From positions 248,001 through 312,000 of the forward strand of contig CANTFK010000037.1 in the NCBI GenBank assembly GCA_947646735.1: DNA of 64,000 nucleotides, read 5' to 3'. Each line of letters opens with the position of its first letter. Position 1 is the first letter of the stretch. Position numbers and translations under genes: made by a program. Positions 9,415-22,700 of the stretch are shown one piece after another. The notes beneath the pieces were generated by a model. That model was not told where the DNA came from and searched no databases. It saw nothing but the letters and a program-made list of their open reading frames with translations. This DNA comes from Peronospora farinosa (taxonomy: Eukaryota; Oomycota; Peronosporomycetes; Peronosporales; Peronosporaceae).

Positions 9415-12400
9415 TTATTCGTGGTGCGCCCTGCTGGCGGCACCACTCGCGACAGCGGAGTCGATCTCCGCGGGATCATCAGCGCAGGGCAGCGACACGT
9501 TCGCCTGCCCGTCCAGTTGCGCGATTTTCGCCTCGCAATCGTGATATGTATTCACCGCGACATTCTCGATCACGGCATCGATCTCGTTCACGGCGTCGTT
9601 CTCGTTCGCGACATCGTTCTCGTTCTTGTCATCGTTCCCGTTTCCGACAACGTGAATCTCCTTACCGCTCTCGTTTGTCACGAGAGCGTTCGCGTGCTCG
9701 CCCGCCTTGGAATAGTCCGACTTCGTGGCTTCATACGACAGAACCACATCTGGAACGTCACGAAGGAGCGAGGAACGTGGTTCCCATGTATCCTGCTCGG
9801 GAGGGAATCCAAGCCAACGTACTCGGTACCTACGCACGGATGGAACCGCACGCTTCTCATGAGCCGACTGCAGTAATGGTTGTGGAGGGTCCTCGTGACC
9901 CACAATGCGGTCTACAATCCAGTGCACCTGTCTCTCCGCATCAACAAGCGGAGGAGGGCTCTCGCGGTGGTAGAGCTGGCGTCCTGGTTGCTCAGGACGA
10001 TGTTGATCAGGCCGTGAATATAGCTGCCGATGCTCGGCTGGAGGCTGAGGCTGCCAGTGAACGTGCTGCCCAGGCGGAGAAGACTTCGAGTGAGACCCGG
10101 CAGTCGAACCGTGAACTGCTCGAGCGGATAAGGATTCTGGAGCGCCAGATGCTTGGTCAGGTTCAGACGGGATCGAGACCCCGCCCCATGTCATCGACGC
10201 GTCGAGCGCGACGGGAAGGTCGTTCGACTTACGAACCCCTGAAGCCGGCGTCGGAGCCAAACCGTGAAGGGTAGCCGGACGATATTCCTTCAGCCGCCCG
10301 ACATAGAATGTCGGGTGGAGTCGCAGTGAAGAGGGGACGTCGAGTGTATATGCGTCGCCAATTGCCTTCAGAACCTTGAATGGACCGATGAAGCGTGGCG
10401 CGAGTTTACTCGCGCCCAGATTAGTGACCGCAGAATCCCTTAAACCTTCCGTCGATAATAATACACGGTCACCTTTCTCAAACTTGCTCATGTTCTTTCT
10501 TCCATGTTTGTCAGCGTTCTCCTTCTGTAGGTCTACAGCAGTTTGTAGTGCGTCGCGTACAAAACTGGTGATGGCTTGACGTTGGAGTATAAATTCTGAC
10601 ACGGCCATGTCATCAATTGGTCGCGCCGACTCAATCGGCGCGTAGTTGGCAGTAGGAGAACGTTTACCCGAAGACGGGTCAATCAATGTCTGCGCAGTCC
10701 ATCGAGCTAATGGGGACGCCACGTCTGATGGCGTCAAAATGGCCGTCTTTGCCTTGGATCGTGTTACTGCATTCGCGCTCAAAATACCGTGAGCTGCACT
10801 CGATCCTTGTTTATCACCTTTATCCCCCCCCAGAGTGGAGCCACTAGGTGTTGTGGGTCGCCCCACGGCCAGGACAGTAGGAACACGAGGGTGACGAGCC
10901 GAATTTACAAAAAATGGCGTCAACCCTGTTGACGCGTGTACGGCGTTGTTGAGTGAGAACTCAGCGAGTGGTAAAAATGCACTCCCACCGCGTCGATGAA
11001 GTGCGCCGCGGTCTCTGCCGCGGTGACCTTAGCGTGAACAGGCACGAGATGTGTCATCTTGCTGAATCTGTCAACAAAGACCAAGATGCCCGTTCGAGCT
11101 TGGCTATCGGGCGCAAGCCCGAAGATAAAGTCCATCGAAACTGATCTCCAGGCCTCTGCTGCAATTGGCAACGATCGCAAGGGAGCCTGTGACGATGGAG
11201 ATGGCTTCACACGCTGGCATATTTCGCACGTTCGGATCCAGTTGCGTACCCACTTATACATGTGGGGCCAGAATAATCTCGAGACACAGCCGCGAAAGTC
11301 TTTTCGCGGCCTAAATGGCCGCCAGAAGGAGCATCGTGATACTCGTGATACTCGTGAATGATTCTTGCACGCAAATCCATGTCATTGGCAATCACCGTGC
11401 GAGGAGAATCGAATTGGTCGATGCTATACAGAAGCAAATCGCCATCTAAACTGTATCGATGAATATGGTCGCGCTTGGTACGGGATAATGCTCCCAGTGC
11501 AGCATCGCTGGGAGCACGCAGATACTCGATAATGTCTGCATAATCTGAGTCACCCTTGTACGCTGCGACGATCTCATCAAATAAACACGGCTCGGGTGTA
11601 ACCCGAGTTAAGTTCAGCGATACACACATTGCACATCGGTCATCATCGTCCTCGTCATCAGTAGCCTGGCGACTCAGAGCAGTCCGAGGATCGTAGTCGG
11701 GACGTCGTGACAAGGCGTCAGCGAGAATATTGGTCTTGCCTGGCTTGTAATGCACGACGAAGTTGTACTCAGAGAAGAATGAGAGCCATCGTGCCATCCG
11801 TTGGGACAGGTGTGGGCTCTTCATCGCTGTGCGCAGCGATGCATGATCGGTGTACAAAGCAAACGTACTTTCACCAAGGAGATGCACGCGAAACTTGATG
11901 AGTGCATAGCGCATCGCTAATAACTCCTTGTCGTGAACCGGATAGTTCTTCTCAGCTGGCTTCATCTGTCGCGACTGATAACTCACGACTCGTTCACGGC
12001 CCTCATCATCAAATTGCATGAGGGCACAACCGATTGCAAAATCAATGGCGTCGCAAACCACGTGGAACGGCTTGGAATCGTCTGGTAGGACCAGGACTGG
12101 CGCTGACGCTAGGCTCTTCTTTACTGCTTCGAAGGCTGCTTGGTGCTCGGGACGCCACAACCACGTGGCGTCTTTCTTCAAGAGTGACGACAAAGGCTGG
12201 ATAGAACCAGCATAATCCTTCGTATACTTGTGCAAATAATTAGCCAAGCCGAGCCACTGGCGCAACTCCGTAGGGTTCTTGGGCGTGGGCCAAGAACAGA
12301 TGGACGACACCTTCTCTGGATCAGCTCGAACTCCCGATTTACTCACATAGCAACCTAACACCGGAATCTCCGGTGCACAAAAGACACACTTCTTGAGATT

Positions 12401-14694
12401 CGCGTACAACTTGTTGTCCCGCATAACTTGAAACACTTGCTTCAGGTGTTGAAGGTGAACTTGGACATCGTTGAGGTTGCCCTCGGCGCGACTATGGACG
12501 AAGATATCGTCAAAATAACTTGGGGCAAAGTTCCGAAGAGGTCTCAACACTTGAGACACCATGCGATTGAAAGTGGCCGGAGCGTTCTTCAACCCTTGTG
12601 GCATTACCAGCCACTCCCATAACATGCCACTCGGAGTGCTCACCGCGGTGAGTGGGATATCGCTCGGGCGCATCAAAATCTGGTAAAAGCCATCGGTCAA
12701 GTCGATGGCACTGAAGATGACACTACCTGACATGGAATTCAGCACCATGTCCTTCCCGGGAATTGGCGTTTGCGCAGGAATAGTGGCATCATTCAACTTA
12801 TTGAACGCATGCACTATCCGCCAGCCTCCCGTAGCCTTCTTCACGCAGAAGGTTGGACTCGAATGTGGTGAGATACTCTCCCGCACATGACCCGCTTTGC
12901 GGCGACCTTCAAAGAATGCGTCAATAGCTTCGACTTGATCTCGAGGCAACGGCCACTGCCGTGTCACACAATACTTCGACCCTGGCACGAGATCAATCTC
13001 GTGCCGAACACCGCGGTCCGCAGGAAGTTCAGCCGGGATCTTGTCCGGGAACACGTCTGCATACTCACGAGCAATGTCGTAGACGGGGTTACCAGACTCT
13101 CGCAGGGCCTCCCATGACTGTGATGCAAACCTTTCTTCACGCGCAGACTTCGGCTCAGCGCTTTGAGGACGCGCCATATGCTCCTCGTTTGCCACGGTAA
13201 CCACCTCGTTGGTGATTAGACACACTTGTTCCACAGTGCCTCCCTTAAGGTCACGTAGGAAATGCTTCCAGGAAAGCCCTGGAAGACTTGTAATGGAAGA
13301 CGCATTACGAGGAGGACTCTCGACCTCGATATATTGGCGCCTTTGTGGACTCCCTTCCACGTACACGATAGCGTGGACACATTCCAACGCTAAATTCTCG
13401 GTGCTGTTGTCCCCATCGTGCTTCGAGTCACTACTCGAAGCTGGCGAACCGCAGTCAGGTGATAAACCATCACCCCCCTCTAGGCACTGGATGTCGTCAT
13501 CCAAGATGCCGGAACCACTGGACGGGAGTACCCCAAACTCGACCGCCGACACTTGATGCGGGAGCTCCTGCTCGGCCGCCGTAAACCCGCGTGGGAGCCC
13601 CTGCTCAACCACAGTATGCCCATGTGGGAACCTCGGTTCGACCACAGTGGGTGATGATGGGAACCCCGGTTCGACCATCATGCTCTCGCGTGGGGACTCC
13701 TGTCCGTCCACGTTGTACTCGTGTGGGAGCCCCTGCTCGACCACAATATGCCCATGTGGGAACCTCGGTTCGACCACAGTGGGTGATGATGGGAACCCCG
13801 GTTCGACCATCATGCTCTCGCGTGAGGACTCCTGTCCGTCCACGTCACACTCGCTGGCGAGCTCTTGCTCGTCGCCACAATGCCCTTGTGGGAGCCCCTG
13901 CTCGACCACAATAGGTGCAGATGGGAACCCCGGTTCAACCACTGCATTCACGTGCGGGAACCCCTGTTCAACCGCATTAATGACGCGCGGGAACCCCTGT
14001 TCGACCGCGTCGTCCTCGTCGTCCTCTTCGCTCTGTAGCGAGGAGTCACTGTCACTTGTGTCCCGAAGAACAGCACAAGCAGTGCAGAGAGGGCCATCGC
14101 TCGCTCTGTGCACCGCCAACGTCGTGGAATCGCGATCCACGACTGTGACGTTTGGCCAGTCACTTGGAGATACCAAGAGATGGGTAAACACTTCACTGAC
14201 ATCGAACTTGCGTCGACGTCTCACTGATCTGGCTAACCAGTCGATCTGGGGCTTATAACGTGCCAACCATGGCATGCCCAGTATGCAATCGAATGCATAA
14301 TTCATCGCGATCACCAAGAAATCATCATTACTGCGAAAGCCATCAAACGTATACGGCAACGACACTTCGCGCCGCGATACGCGGTGTGGTTTCCCGTCAG
14401 CCAACTTGACGACGACTTGGCCAGGTCCCTCACGGACCTGAATGCTGGGAGGCAGCATCGACAAACAAGATTCACGAAAGAAATTGTTTGTTGCTCCTGA
14501 GTCCAGGAGTGCTCGCAGAGGTCGCCGGACGCCGGCGACATGTAAACTGACAATAATCAGACGTGAATCACCACTCGTAGTGGTGGCATTTAACCGTGCG
14601 CGTAGCGCAGGAGGATTGGAAGGTTGGGCTGCCACCGGGGGACCCGGACCTCCGTTCCAACCAGTAGGGCGCCCTGCACCTACTGGTCCCGACC
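9415..14694 (-). pseudogene. E1 pol (protease-RT-RNase H-integrase-chromodomain), broken
   Basis: Frame 14635-11207 covers the aspartic protease ([11 protein letters not shown]), the proline- and glutamate-rich repeat region, reverse transcriptase (YFDDIFVHS), RNase H (LYTDHASLR) and the start of integrase. It is broken near 11270 by a one-base loss. The next pieces are 11261-10920 and 10923-9415. The ~205-bp deletion removes the segment carrying the second Asp and the Glu of the integrase triad (present in E3 as SDRDPRF and TDGQTER). The C-terminus keeps a chromodomain-like [18 protein letters not shown]. Frame is -1 relative to gag. Confidence 0.9.
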
Positions 14695-14701
14695 GTTTTT
14701 T
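14660..14701 (-). promoter_or_regulatory. E1 -1 ribosomal frameshift signal
   Basis: Minus-strand AAAAAAC at 14701-14695 in gag phase A AAA AAC, 7-nt spacer GGTCGGG, then a perfect 9-bp stem (ACCAGTAGG / CCTACTGGT, 10-nt loop). Gag stop TAG 14682-14680 lies in the 5' arm. Identical to the E3 signal. Confidence 0.8.
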
Positions 14702-15729
14702 GGACGTGCGGCCGGTACAGCACCCTCATGATGGGCGTCCACTACTTGCACCGATAATGGGGCTGGCGCACGGCACTCTGCCGCGCGATGTACTGGCTTG
14801 AGACAACGAAAGCAAACCATTGGACGCCCGGTGCGAGCGTCACCTTTATGATGAAAGACACGTCGCCGGTCACCCGACGACTCAATAACGTCGATCTCCA
14901 TAGGTTCTGGGCCAGAAGGCCGGGGAACGCTGACGACCGAGGGTTTGGCATATGCCCTTGTGACCCTAAAGTCTTCACGGAGTGCGATGGCGAATGCCTC
15001 CTCCAATGTGGCAGGCTCGGCGCGCTCCAGCGATAAGCGGGTCTGCCCCTCACGCATACCATCCACAAAGACATTCACCTGTGTGTACATGTCCATGGGG
15101 TGCGTGATAATACACGACGCCAGATGCCTAGCCATCTGTACGTAGTCGCGCATCGCCATTTTACCCTGTCGCATCGACAGGAATCTTGATCGCACCAGTT
15201 TCTCCTCTTGTGGTGGCTCGAAGGCAAGACGGAGATCGTCCTGGATGGTATCCAAGGTGGGAAATGCGTGCTCGTCCACAACGAGTTTACCAAGGGCCCA
15301 CTCCTTGGCCTTCCCGGTGAGGCGGGAAAGAAGAAAGTTGACCTTCGCCTGTGGAGCCTCAAGAAGTCTCGAGGCGATGGCGATATCAACTTCTCGGAAC
15401 CACCGGTTCAGCGATAACCGGTCCTTACCTTCTCCAGAGTAGGAGGAGGTTTCCATCTTCACGGCCTCATTACGTGAAGGGCGCGAGGGAGTTAAGCCTC
15501 GCCGGTTGGATTCGGCGAGCTCGCGTGCCATAAACTCATGTATGGCGAGACGTTGCGCGTCAGGGGTCGCTGATCTCATCATCGACGCGACGAATGCCTC
15601 TCCCGATATCGCCGCGAGGCGATTAAGGGCATCCCACTCAACACCAGTAAGATGGGGGAAGGTCGCGTGCTCCAGAAATAAATCTGGAGCGTCAAAGTAC
15701 GACGATTCGCTCATCCCAAACTCGGGCAT
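14680..15729 (-). CDS. E1 gag
   Basis: 349 aa from an ATG at 15729. Capsid-type region in the middle ([17 protein letters not shown], then [20 protein letters not shown]). A CCHC knuckle follows near the end, [14 protein letters not shown], in which the conserved glycine before His is replaced by valine compared with E2 and E3. The ORF is otherwise open. Pol follows in the -1 frame. Confidence 0.88.
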   Translation of the reverse strand: MPEFGMSESSYFDAPDLFLEHATFPHLTGVEWDALNRLAAISGEAFVASMMRSATPDAQRLAIHEFMARELAESNRRGLTPSRPSRNEAVKMETSSYSGEGKDRLSLNRWFREVDIAIASRLLEAPQAKVNFLLSRLTGKAKEWALGKLVVDEHAFPTLDTIQDDLRLAFEPPQEEKLVRSRFLSMRQGKMAMRDYVQMARHLASCIITHPMDMYTQVNVFVDGMREGQTRLSLERAEPATLEEAFAIALREDFRVTRAYAKPSVVSVPRPSGPEPMEIDVIESSGDRRRVFHHKGDARTGRPMVCFRCLKPVHRAAECRAPAPLSVQVVDAHHEGAVPAARPKNGRDQ

Positions 15730-15755
15730 AGGAAGGACTACTAAGTGCTACCAGG

Positions 15756-16097
15756 TGTAACGGGGCTAGAACGTACCGTCACTACCTTACACGTGCGCTT
15801 GAGGAAGACTCAAGCCCGAGTATTAGGTATTAAGTAAATTTAACTCTGATTTTTATTTTGGTTTTAATTCGTACTAATTACGAAGATTTTAGTCGTAATA
15901 AATACGACAGTGTTCCCGCCTTTCGGGAACCACACAATTTCAGGTTGATTTATCATTGGTCCATATTGGGGACTTTAGGCCCAATAATAAACCAATAATA
16001 AATTACCACGCTGTGCCCGCTATTCGGGCCCAGCACCTGCCTACATATGTAATTGTTTATTTGTGTTAATGCTATATGTGTAATGTAGCCCATTACA
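15756..16097 (-). repeat. LTR B (5' LTR of E1)
   Basis: 342 bp. Differs from LTR A at three positions that I can see (G/C in CTAGCTTAC, T/C near AATACGA, A/C in TTAATGATAT). Confidence 0.93.
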
Positions 16098-16102
16098 GAT
16101 GT
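16098..16102. repeat. E1 target-site duplication GATGT (right)
   Basis: Directly after LTR B. The host reading frame resumes here with the gag zinc knuckle. Confidence 0.85.
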
Positions 16103-18931
16103 GATCTGCTATAAGTGCGGCAAGCGAGGCCATATGATGGCTCGCTGCTATGCCAAAGTAGCTGCTGGTGCTAAGGCAGCCAGAAAAAGATCTCCCAACC
16201 CCAGGGAGGTGCGAAAAACCAGCGTGCACGACGCACGGGTTCAGCACCTGCCCAAGATGGGTCGGGAAATGCGGGAGCGCAGTAGGGGCGGGATGCCCTA
16301 CTGTCGCGGACTCTGAAGCTACCCCTAAGTTCAGAGTGATCGAATAAATGGATAGCATAGTACCTGAGGTACCGAAAGGTCGGACCTCAACCCTTTTGGT
16401 CTATAACGCTCGAGTACGAGGCTATGATCAAGTGATGAACCTTCTCGTGAATTCGGGTGCATCACAAAACTTTGTGAAATTCGCGGCTCTGAAAAAGAGA
16501 CCGGCGAGTTCTGAGTCGCTTTGCCAGGATGGCAAGCGAGAAGAGGCGATCGTTCGTTTAGCGAACGGCGCGCTCGTTAAATCGGAGGGAGTTCAAGTTG
16601 AACTCGCCTTCAGTTTCAGTGACTTCTCCTGTAAAGAGAAGTTCACAGTGCTAGGTATGGAGAGTCCGTATGGCCTCATCCTAGGCATGCCTTGGTTGGC
16701 TACACACCAACCATGGACAGACTGGCGTACACGCACAGTCGCTAGCTCTACGCAAGACACCGGAAAGGATGTGCTCTTACGAGAGGCTTATGTAGCTGAT
16801 GCTGTGTCCAACACAGTGATGACGGTATGTCAATCGGCACCAGGAACTACCCAGCTCGAAAGGAGTGGTGTAGTTGGAAGTGCACTGGCGGAAAGCCAGG
16901 TGACACATATTCCTACCAAGGTCGAAAAGACTGGTGTAGGGAATGGGGCGATGACAGGTAGTCATGCGTCCAATGGTACTGCACAGAGCCGAGAGCCTGT
17001 GGCAGTTGATGGTGGGCTGACAGGAAGTCAAGCGCCACAAGAACCGGCACAGAGCCAAGAGCCTGGTGCGGTTGGAAGGATTGCGTTAGCTGAGATAGCA
17101 ACGACCCCTTCTTCCAGTTCAAAGGTCGTGGTGAATCGAACAACGAGCACCAGACGTATTAAGACTATCAAGGGCACGTCGAAATGAGTGACCATTGGAT
17201 CAGTCTCGGTCCAAGAGACGGACCTACGAACGAGTTGTTCGAGGCCGTCGAAGACAAAATGCCGGAGGCATCCTCAGTTGAGGTGCTCCAACTTGTCTTG
17301 GCATCTGCCGAGGAGATAGTAAATCTCTCGGAGATGACGTGGGATCTGTTCCTGTCCGAACTAAAGGAAGGAAAGATCCACGAGATAGTCACACCAGTTC
17401 CAGAAGAGAACGTGGTGGACTGTTGCTCTTCATCCACAATGGATGAGAGCGTCTTGGAGACCGACAAAAAGAAACGGTTCGCTGCTCAAGGCTGGGATGC
17501 CTTGAAGGACAGCCCGTTCTATGATGTTCTGTGGAAACACCGTGATGTGTTTCCAGCAGAAGTGCCGAGCCGCCTACCGGCCGATAGGGGCATCAGGCAC
17601 GAAATTGACCTGGAGCCTGGCACCAAGTATTGTGTGACCAGGCAATGGCCGTTGCCGAAGGAACAAGTCGATTACATCGATTAGTTCTTCGACAAGCGAG
17701 CTAAGGCGGGACATGTACGTGAGAGCAAGTCGCCTCACTGCAGCCCGACCTTCTGTGTGCGTAAAGCAACAGGTGGATGGCGCGTGGTTCACGCTTATAA
17801 TAAGCTGAACACGGCCACCATCCCGGCTCAAACGCCGATCCCGCGGAAAGATGTCTTGTTGAACTCCATGGGAACGTCAACTATCTTTTCCGCGTTGGAT
17901 CTAAAGGATGGCTACTATCAGGTTCTCATGAGAGATACCGATGTAGCCAAAACGGCAGTAAGCACCCCAAGCGGTATGCTGTGGGAGTGGCTTGCGATGC
18001 CACAAGGGTTGTAAAATGCTCCGGCAACATTCAACCGAGTAGTGGCTCACGTGATGCGTCAGCACCGTGCCTACGCACCCCATTACTTTGACGATGTATT
18101 CGTGCATAGTAGGGCGGAGGACGGTCTGAGTGCAATAGAGTCGCACAAGCGTCATTTAGACGCTGTGTTGCAGACTCTGGGTGACGCCCAATTATACGTG
18201 AACTTGCAAAAGTGCGTAATAGGGGTCCCCGAGATACCTGTACTGGGCTGCATCGTAGGTGCACATGGTGTACGAGCAGACCCAGAAAAGGTAAAGGCTG
18301 TAAAGGAATGACCAGTCCCACGTCATGTGAAGGATCTGCGCCAATTCCTTGGGCTCGCTAATTACTTGCATAAGTACAGCAAGAATTATGCGGAGCAGAC
18401 CAAGCCATTGTCTGACCTTTTAAAAAAGGATACAGAATGGACTTGGTCAAAGGAACAAGAAGATGCGTTCACTTCAGTGAAGCAATATCTTGTAGAGGCA
18501 CCGGTCTTGGCATTGCCAGACGCGGATAAGCCCTTTAGCGTCGTCTGCGATGCAAGCAATTTTGCAATCGGCAGCGCGCTCATGCAGAAGGATGAAAACG
18601 GTGTTGACCGTGTCATTTCTTATCAGTCTCGGCTTTTAAAAGCTGCCGAGCTGAATTACCCTGTGCATGACAAGGAGCTACTTTCAATTAAGTATGCCCT
18701 TGTCAAGTTTCGGGTGCAACTCTTGGGCACCGAACCTTTTGTGGTTTATACGGATCACGCATCACTGCGGACCGCTATAAATTCACCGCACCTCTCGCCG
18801 AGAATGGCAAGATGGCTAACATTCTTCGCTGAATTTAATTTCAAAGTTGAATATAAGCTGGGTAAGTCGAATGTCTTGGCTGACGCGTTATCGCGCAGAC
18901 CAGACTTCGAGGCAAGACACCAGGATAGTGT

Positions 18932-18936
18932 GTCTC
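18932..18936. repeat. GTCTC flank on the left of E2
   Basis: Same five bases as the E3 duplication (28701-28705 and 36399-36403), but the right side of E2 has GATGT, so E2 has no matching pair. Confidence 0.85.
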
Positions 18937-19278
18937 TGTAACGGGGTTAGAACGTACCGTCACTAGCTTACACGTGCGCTTGAGGAAGACTCAGCCCGAG
19001 TATTAGGTATTAAGTAAATTTAACTCTGATTTTTATTTTGGTTTTTAATTCGTACTAATTACGAAGATTTTAGTTGTAATAAATACGACAGTGTTCCCGC
19101 CTTTCGGGAACCACACAATTTCAGGTTGATTTATCATTGGTCCATATTGGGGACTTTAGGCCCAATAATAAACCAATAATAAATTACCACGCTGTGCCCG
19201 CTATTCGGGCCCAGCACCTGCCTACATATGTAATTGTTTATTTGTGTTAATGATATATGTGTAATGTAGCCCATTACA
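18937..19278 (-). repeat. LTR C (left LTR of E2)
   Basis: 342 bp; the most diverged of the six (GGGGTTAG, one A lost in the first hairpin, an extra T in the T-run, TAGTTGTAA, GATATATG). Confidence 0.93.
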
Positions 19279-19291
19279 TCACCCCCTTCTC

Positions 19292-19627
19292 ATGACAGCA
19301 CTCACCAACCGTGAGTGCTCAACTGTCGAAAACCCTTCGCCCACAAACGAACAAGCAATGTCCGGAGACCCAACACCCAGTCCAGCAGCACTCCCAAGGA
19401 ACGTCAGCGGGAGTGCATCAACCAACATCATGGCGCGGCAGCTCATACCTTGGTCGCTGTACGACTTGTCCGGAGCTCACGCTCCGGACTCACTGGACAT
19501 GATGCGGGACTACTTCCGCCGATTTCGAAAACTGCGCGGGAAAGGTCTTGATGGAATCGAGCATGAAGCTCTACAACGTTCTTGGTGCGCCTTCATCCAA
19601 CGTTGGAATCGGATGCCAATCTTGTGA
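19292..19627 (+). CDS. E2 antisense ORF, 111 aa
   Basis: Opposite to gag-pol, ATG 14 nt inside LTR C. Same 111-codon frame as in E3 with essentially the same protein (ends RWNRMPIL). An overlapping frame (19551-19979) continues with a Cys/His cluster but is cut short by the 630-bp deletion. Confidence 0.4.
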   Translation: MTALTNRECSTVENPSPTNEQAMSGDPTPSPAALPRNVSGSASTNIMARQLIPWSLYDLSGAHAPDSLDMMRDYFRRFRKLRGKGLDGIEHEALQRSWCAFIQRWNRMPIL

Positions 19628-19749
19628 CTCGACTCCACGCCCAACTCATGACGAATGGCGACGACACATCGCTGAGTGTCCACTCAGTGATCGCGAACGA
19701 AGTTGGATTGCGAAGTATGAGCGAAGTCTGGGCGAACGGAGAAGCGCAG

Positions 19750-22700
19750 TTATTCGTGTTGCGCCCTGCTGGCGGCACCACTCGCGACAGCGGAGTCGAT
19801 CTCCGCGGGATCATCAGCGCAGGGCAGCGACACGTTCGCCTGCCCGTCCAGTTGCGCTTGGTCAGGTTCAGACGGGATCGAGACCCCGCCCCATGTCATC
19901 GACGCGTCGAGCGCGTTGGGAAGGCCGTTCGACTTACGAACCCCTGAAGCCGGCGTCGGAGCCAAACCGTGAAGGGTAGCCGGACGATATTCCTTCAGCC
20001 GCCCGACATAGAATGTCGGGTGGAGTCGCAGTGAAGAGGGGACGTCGAGTGTATAAGCGTCGTCAATTGCCTTCAGAACCTTGAATGGACCGATGAAGCG
20101 TGGCGCGAGTTTACTCGCGCCCAGATTAGTGACCGCAGAATCCCTTAAACCTTCCGTCGATAATAATACACGGTCACCTTTCTCAAACTTGCTCATGTTC
20201 TTTCTTCCATGTTTGTCAGCGTTCTCCTTCTGTAGGTCTACAGCAGTTTGTAGTGCGTCGCGTACAAAACTGGTGATGGCTTGACGTTGGAGTATAAATT
20301 CCGACACGGCCATGTCATCAATTGGTCGCGCCGACTCAATCGGCGCGTAGTTGGCAGTAGGAGAACGTTTACCCGAAGACGGGTCAATCAATGTCTGCGC
20401 AGTCCATCGAGCTAATGGGGACGCCACGTCTGATGGCGTCAAAATGGCCGTCTTTGCCTTGGATCGTGTTACTGCATTCGCGCTCAAAATACCGTGAGCT
20501 GCACTCGATCCTTGTTTATCACCTTTATCCCCCCCAGAGTGGAGCCACTAGGTGTTGTGGGTCGCCCCACGGCCAGGACAGTAGGAACACGAGGGTGACG
20601 AGCCGAATTTACAAAAAATGGCGTCAACCCTGTTGACGCGTGTACGGCGTTGTTGAGTGCGAACTCAGCGAGTGGTAAAAATGCACTCCAACTTGTAAAT
20701 GACGTAGCATAACTCCGAAGAACATCTTCGAGGACTCGGTTCACGCGCTCGGTCTGCCCATCCGTTTCCGGATGGGATGCCGTCGACATCAGCAGTTTTG
20801 TCCCGAGGAGCTCGAAAAGTGATGTCCAAAATGCGGACGTAAATCGCGGATCACGGTCCGAAACAATGTTTTCTGGAAGGCCATGATGACGGAACACCGC
20901 GTCGATGAAGTGCGCCGCGGTCTCTGCCGCGGTGACCTTAGCGTGAACAGGCACGAGATGTGTCATCTTGCTGAATCTGTCAACAAAGACCAAGATGCCC
21001 GTTCGAGCTTGGCTATCGGGCGCAAGCCCGAAGATAAAGTCCATCGAAACTGATCTCCAGGCCTCTGCTGCAATTGGCAACGATCGCAAGGGAGCCTGTG
21101 ACGATGGAGATGGCTTCACACGCTGGCATATTTCGCACGTTCGGATCCAGTTGCGTACCCACTTATACATGTGGGGCCAGAAGAAGTCTCGAGACACAGC
21201 CGCGAAAGTCTTTTCGCGGCCTAAATGGCCGCCAGCAGGAGCATCGTGATACTCGTGAATGATTCTTGCACGCAAATCCATGTCATTGGCAATCACCGTG
21301 CGAGGAGAATCGAATTGGTCGATGCTATACAGAAGCAAATCGCCATCTAAACTGTATCGATGAATATGGTCGCGCTTGGTACGGGATAATGCTCCCAGTG
21401 CAGCATCGCTGGGAGCACGCAGATACTCGATAATGTCTGCATAATCTGAGTCACCCTTGTACGCTGCGACGATCTCATCAAATAAACACGGCTCGGGTGT
21501 AACCCGAGTTAAGTTCAGCGATACACACATTGCACATCGGTCATCATCGTCCTCGTCATCAGTAGCCTGGCGACTCAGAGCAGTCCGAGGATCGTAGTCG
21601 GGACGTCGTGACAAGGCGTCAGCGAGAATATTGGTCTTGCCTGGCTTGTAATGCACGACGAAGTTGTACTCAGAGAAGAATGAGAGCCATCGTGCCATCC
21701 GTTGGGACAGGTGTGGGCTCTTCATCGCTGTGCGCAGCGATGCATGATCGGTGTACAAAGCAAACGTACTTTCACCAAGGAGATGCACGCGAAACTTGAT
21801 GAGTGCATAGCGCATCGCTAATAACTCCTTGTCGTGAACCGGATAGTTCTTCTCAGCTGGCTTCATCTGTCGCGACTGATAACTCACGACTCGTTCACGG
21901 CCCTCATCATCAAATTGCATGAGGGCACAACCGATTGCAAAATCACTGGCGTCGCAAACCACGTGGAACGGCTTGGAATCGTCTGGTAGGACCAGGACTG
22001 GCGCTGACGCTAGGCTCTTCTTTACTGCTTCGAAGGCTGCTTGGTGCTCGGGACGCCACAACCACGTGGCGTCTTTCTTCAAGAGTGACGACAAAGGCTG
22101 GATAGAACCAGCATAATCCTTCGTATACTTGTGCAAATAATTAGCCAAGCCGAGCCACTGGCGCAACTCCGTAGGGTTCTTGGGCGTGGGCCAAGAACAG
22201 ATGGACGACACCTTCTCTGGATCAGCTCGAACTCCCGATTTACTCACATAGCAACCTAACACCGGAATCTCCGGTGCACAAAAGACACACTTCTTGAGAT
22301 TCGCGTACAACTTGTTGTCCCGCATAACTTGAAACACTTGCTTCAGGTGTTGAAGGTGAACTTGGACATCGTTGAGGTTGCCCTCGGCGCGACTATGGAC
22401 GAAGATATCGTCAAAATAACTTGGGGCAAAGTTCCGAAGAGGTCTCAACACTTGAGACACCATGCGATTGAAAGTGGCCGGAGCGTTCTTCAACCCTTGT
22501 GGCATTACCAGCCACTCCCATAACATGCCACTCGGGGTGCTCACCGCGGTGAGTGGGATATCGCTCGGGCGCATCAAAATCTGGTAAAAGCCATCGGTCA
22601 AGTCGATGGCACTGAAGATGACACTACCTGACATGGAATTCAGCACCATGTCCTTCCTGGGAATTGGCGTTTGCGCAGGAATAGTGGCATCATTCAACTT

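Larger units (their letters stand above)
8613..16097 (-). mobile_element. E1: Ty3/Gypsy chromovirus-like LTR retrotransposon, defective
   Basis: 7485 bp, bounded by direct 342-bp LTRs (8613-8954 and 15756-16097; I count three differences) and the 5-bp duplication GATGT. Coding strand is minus: gag 15729-14680, then pol. Purine tract GAGAAGGGGGTGA (minus, 8967-8955) abuts LTR A, the element's 3' LTR. Just inside LTR B the minus strand reads CCTGGTAGCAC; TGGTAGCA could pair with an initiator-Met-type tRNA 3' end. Relative to E3 there is a ~205-bp deletion in integrase at about 10985, a one-base loss near 11270, and a 9-bp in-frame duplication near 11340. Cannot be autonomous. Confidence 0.93.
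16098..18936 (+). pseudogene. host Ty3/Gypsy element: gag zinc knuckle to RNase H (middle segment, copy 1)
   Basis: Continues the gag cut at 8612: CYKCGKRGHMMARC knuckle at about 16104-16146, gag stop near 16314. Then protease ([22 protein letters not shown]), reverse transcriptase ([27 protein letters not shown]) and RNase H ([16 protein letters not shown]). The pol frame is interrupted by TAG after the codons for VDYID (17682-17684), TAA after MPQGL (18012-18014) and TGA after KAVKE (18309-18311). A TGA/ATG overlap at 17184-17187 splits protease from RT. Cut at 18936 by LTR C. 2839 nt, with a second copy at 25868-28705. Confidence 0.9.

Noticed and set aside
9213..10274. Taking the whole E1 353-codon plus-strand frame as a certain gene
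   Set aside because: Most of it lies opposite pol and may be a shadow; only the part beyond the pol end is independent evidence, so it is kept only as a low-confidence feature and a finding.
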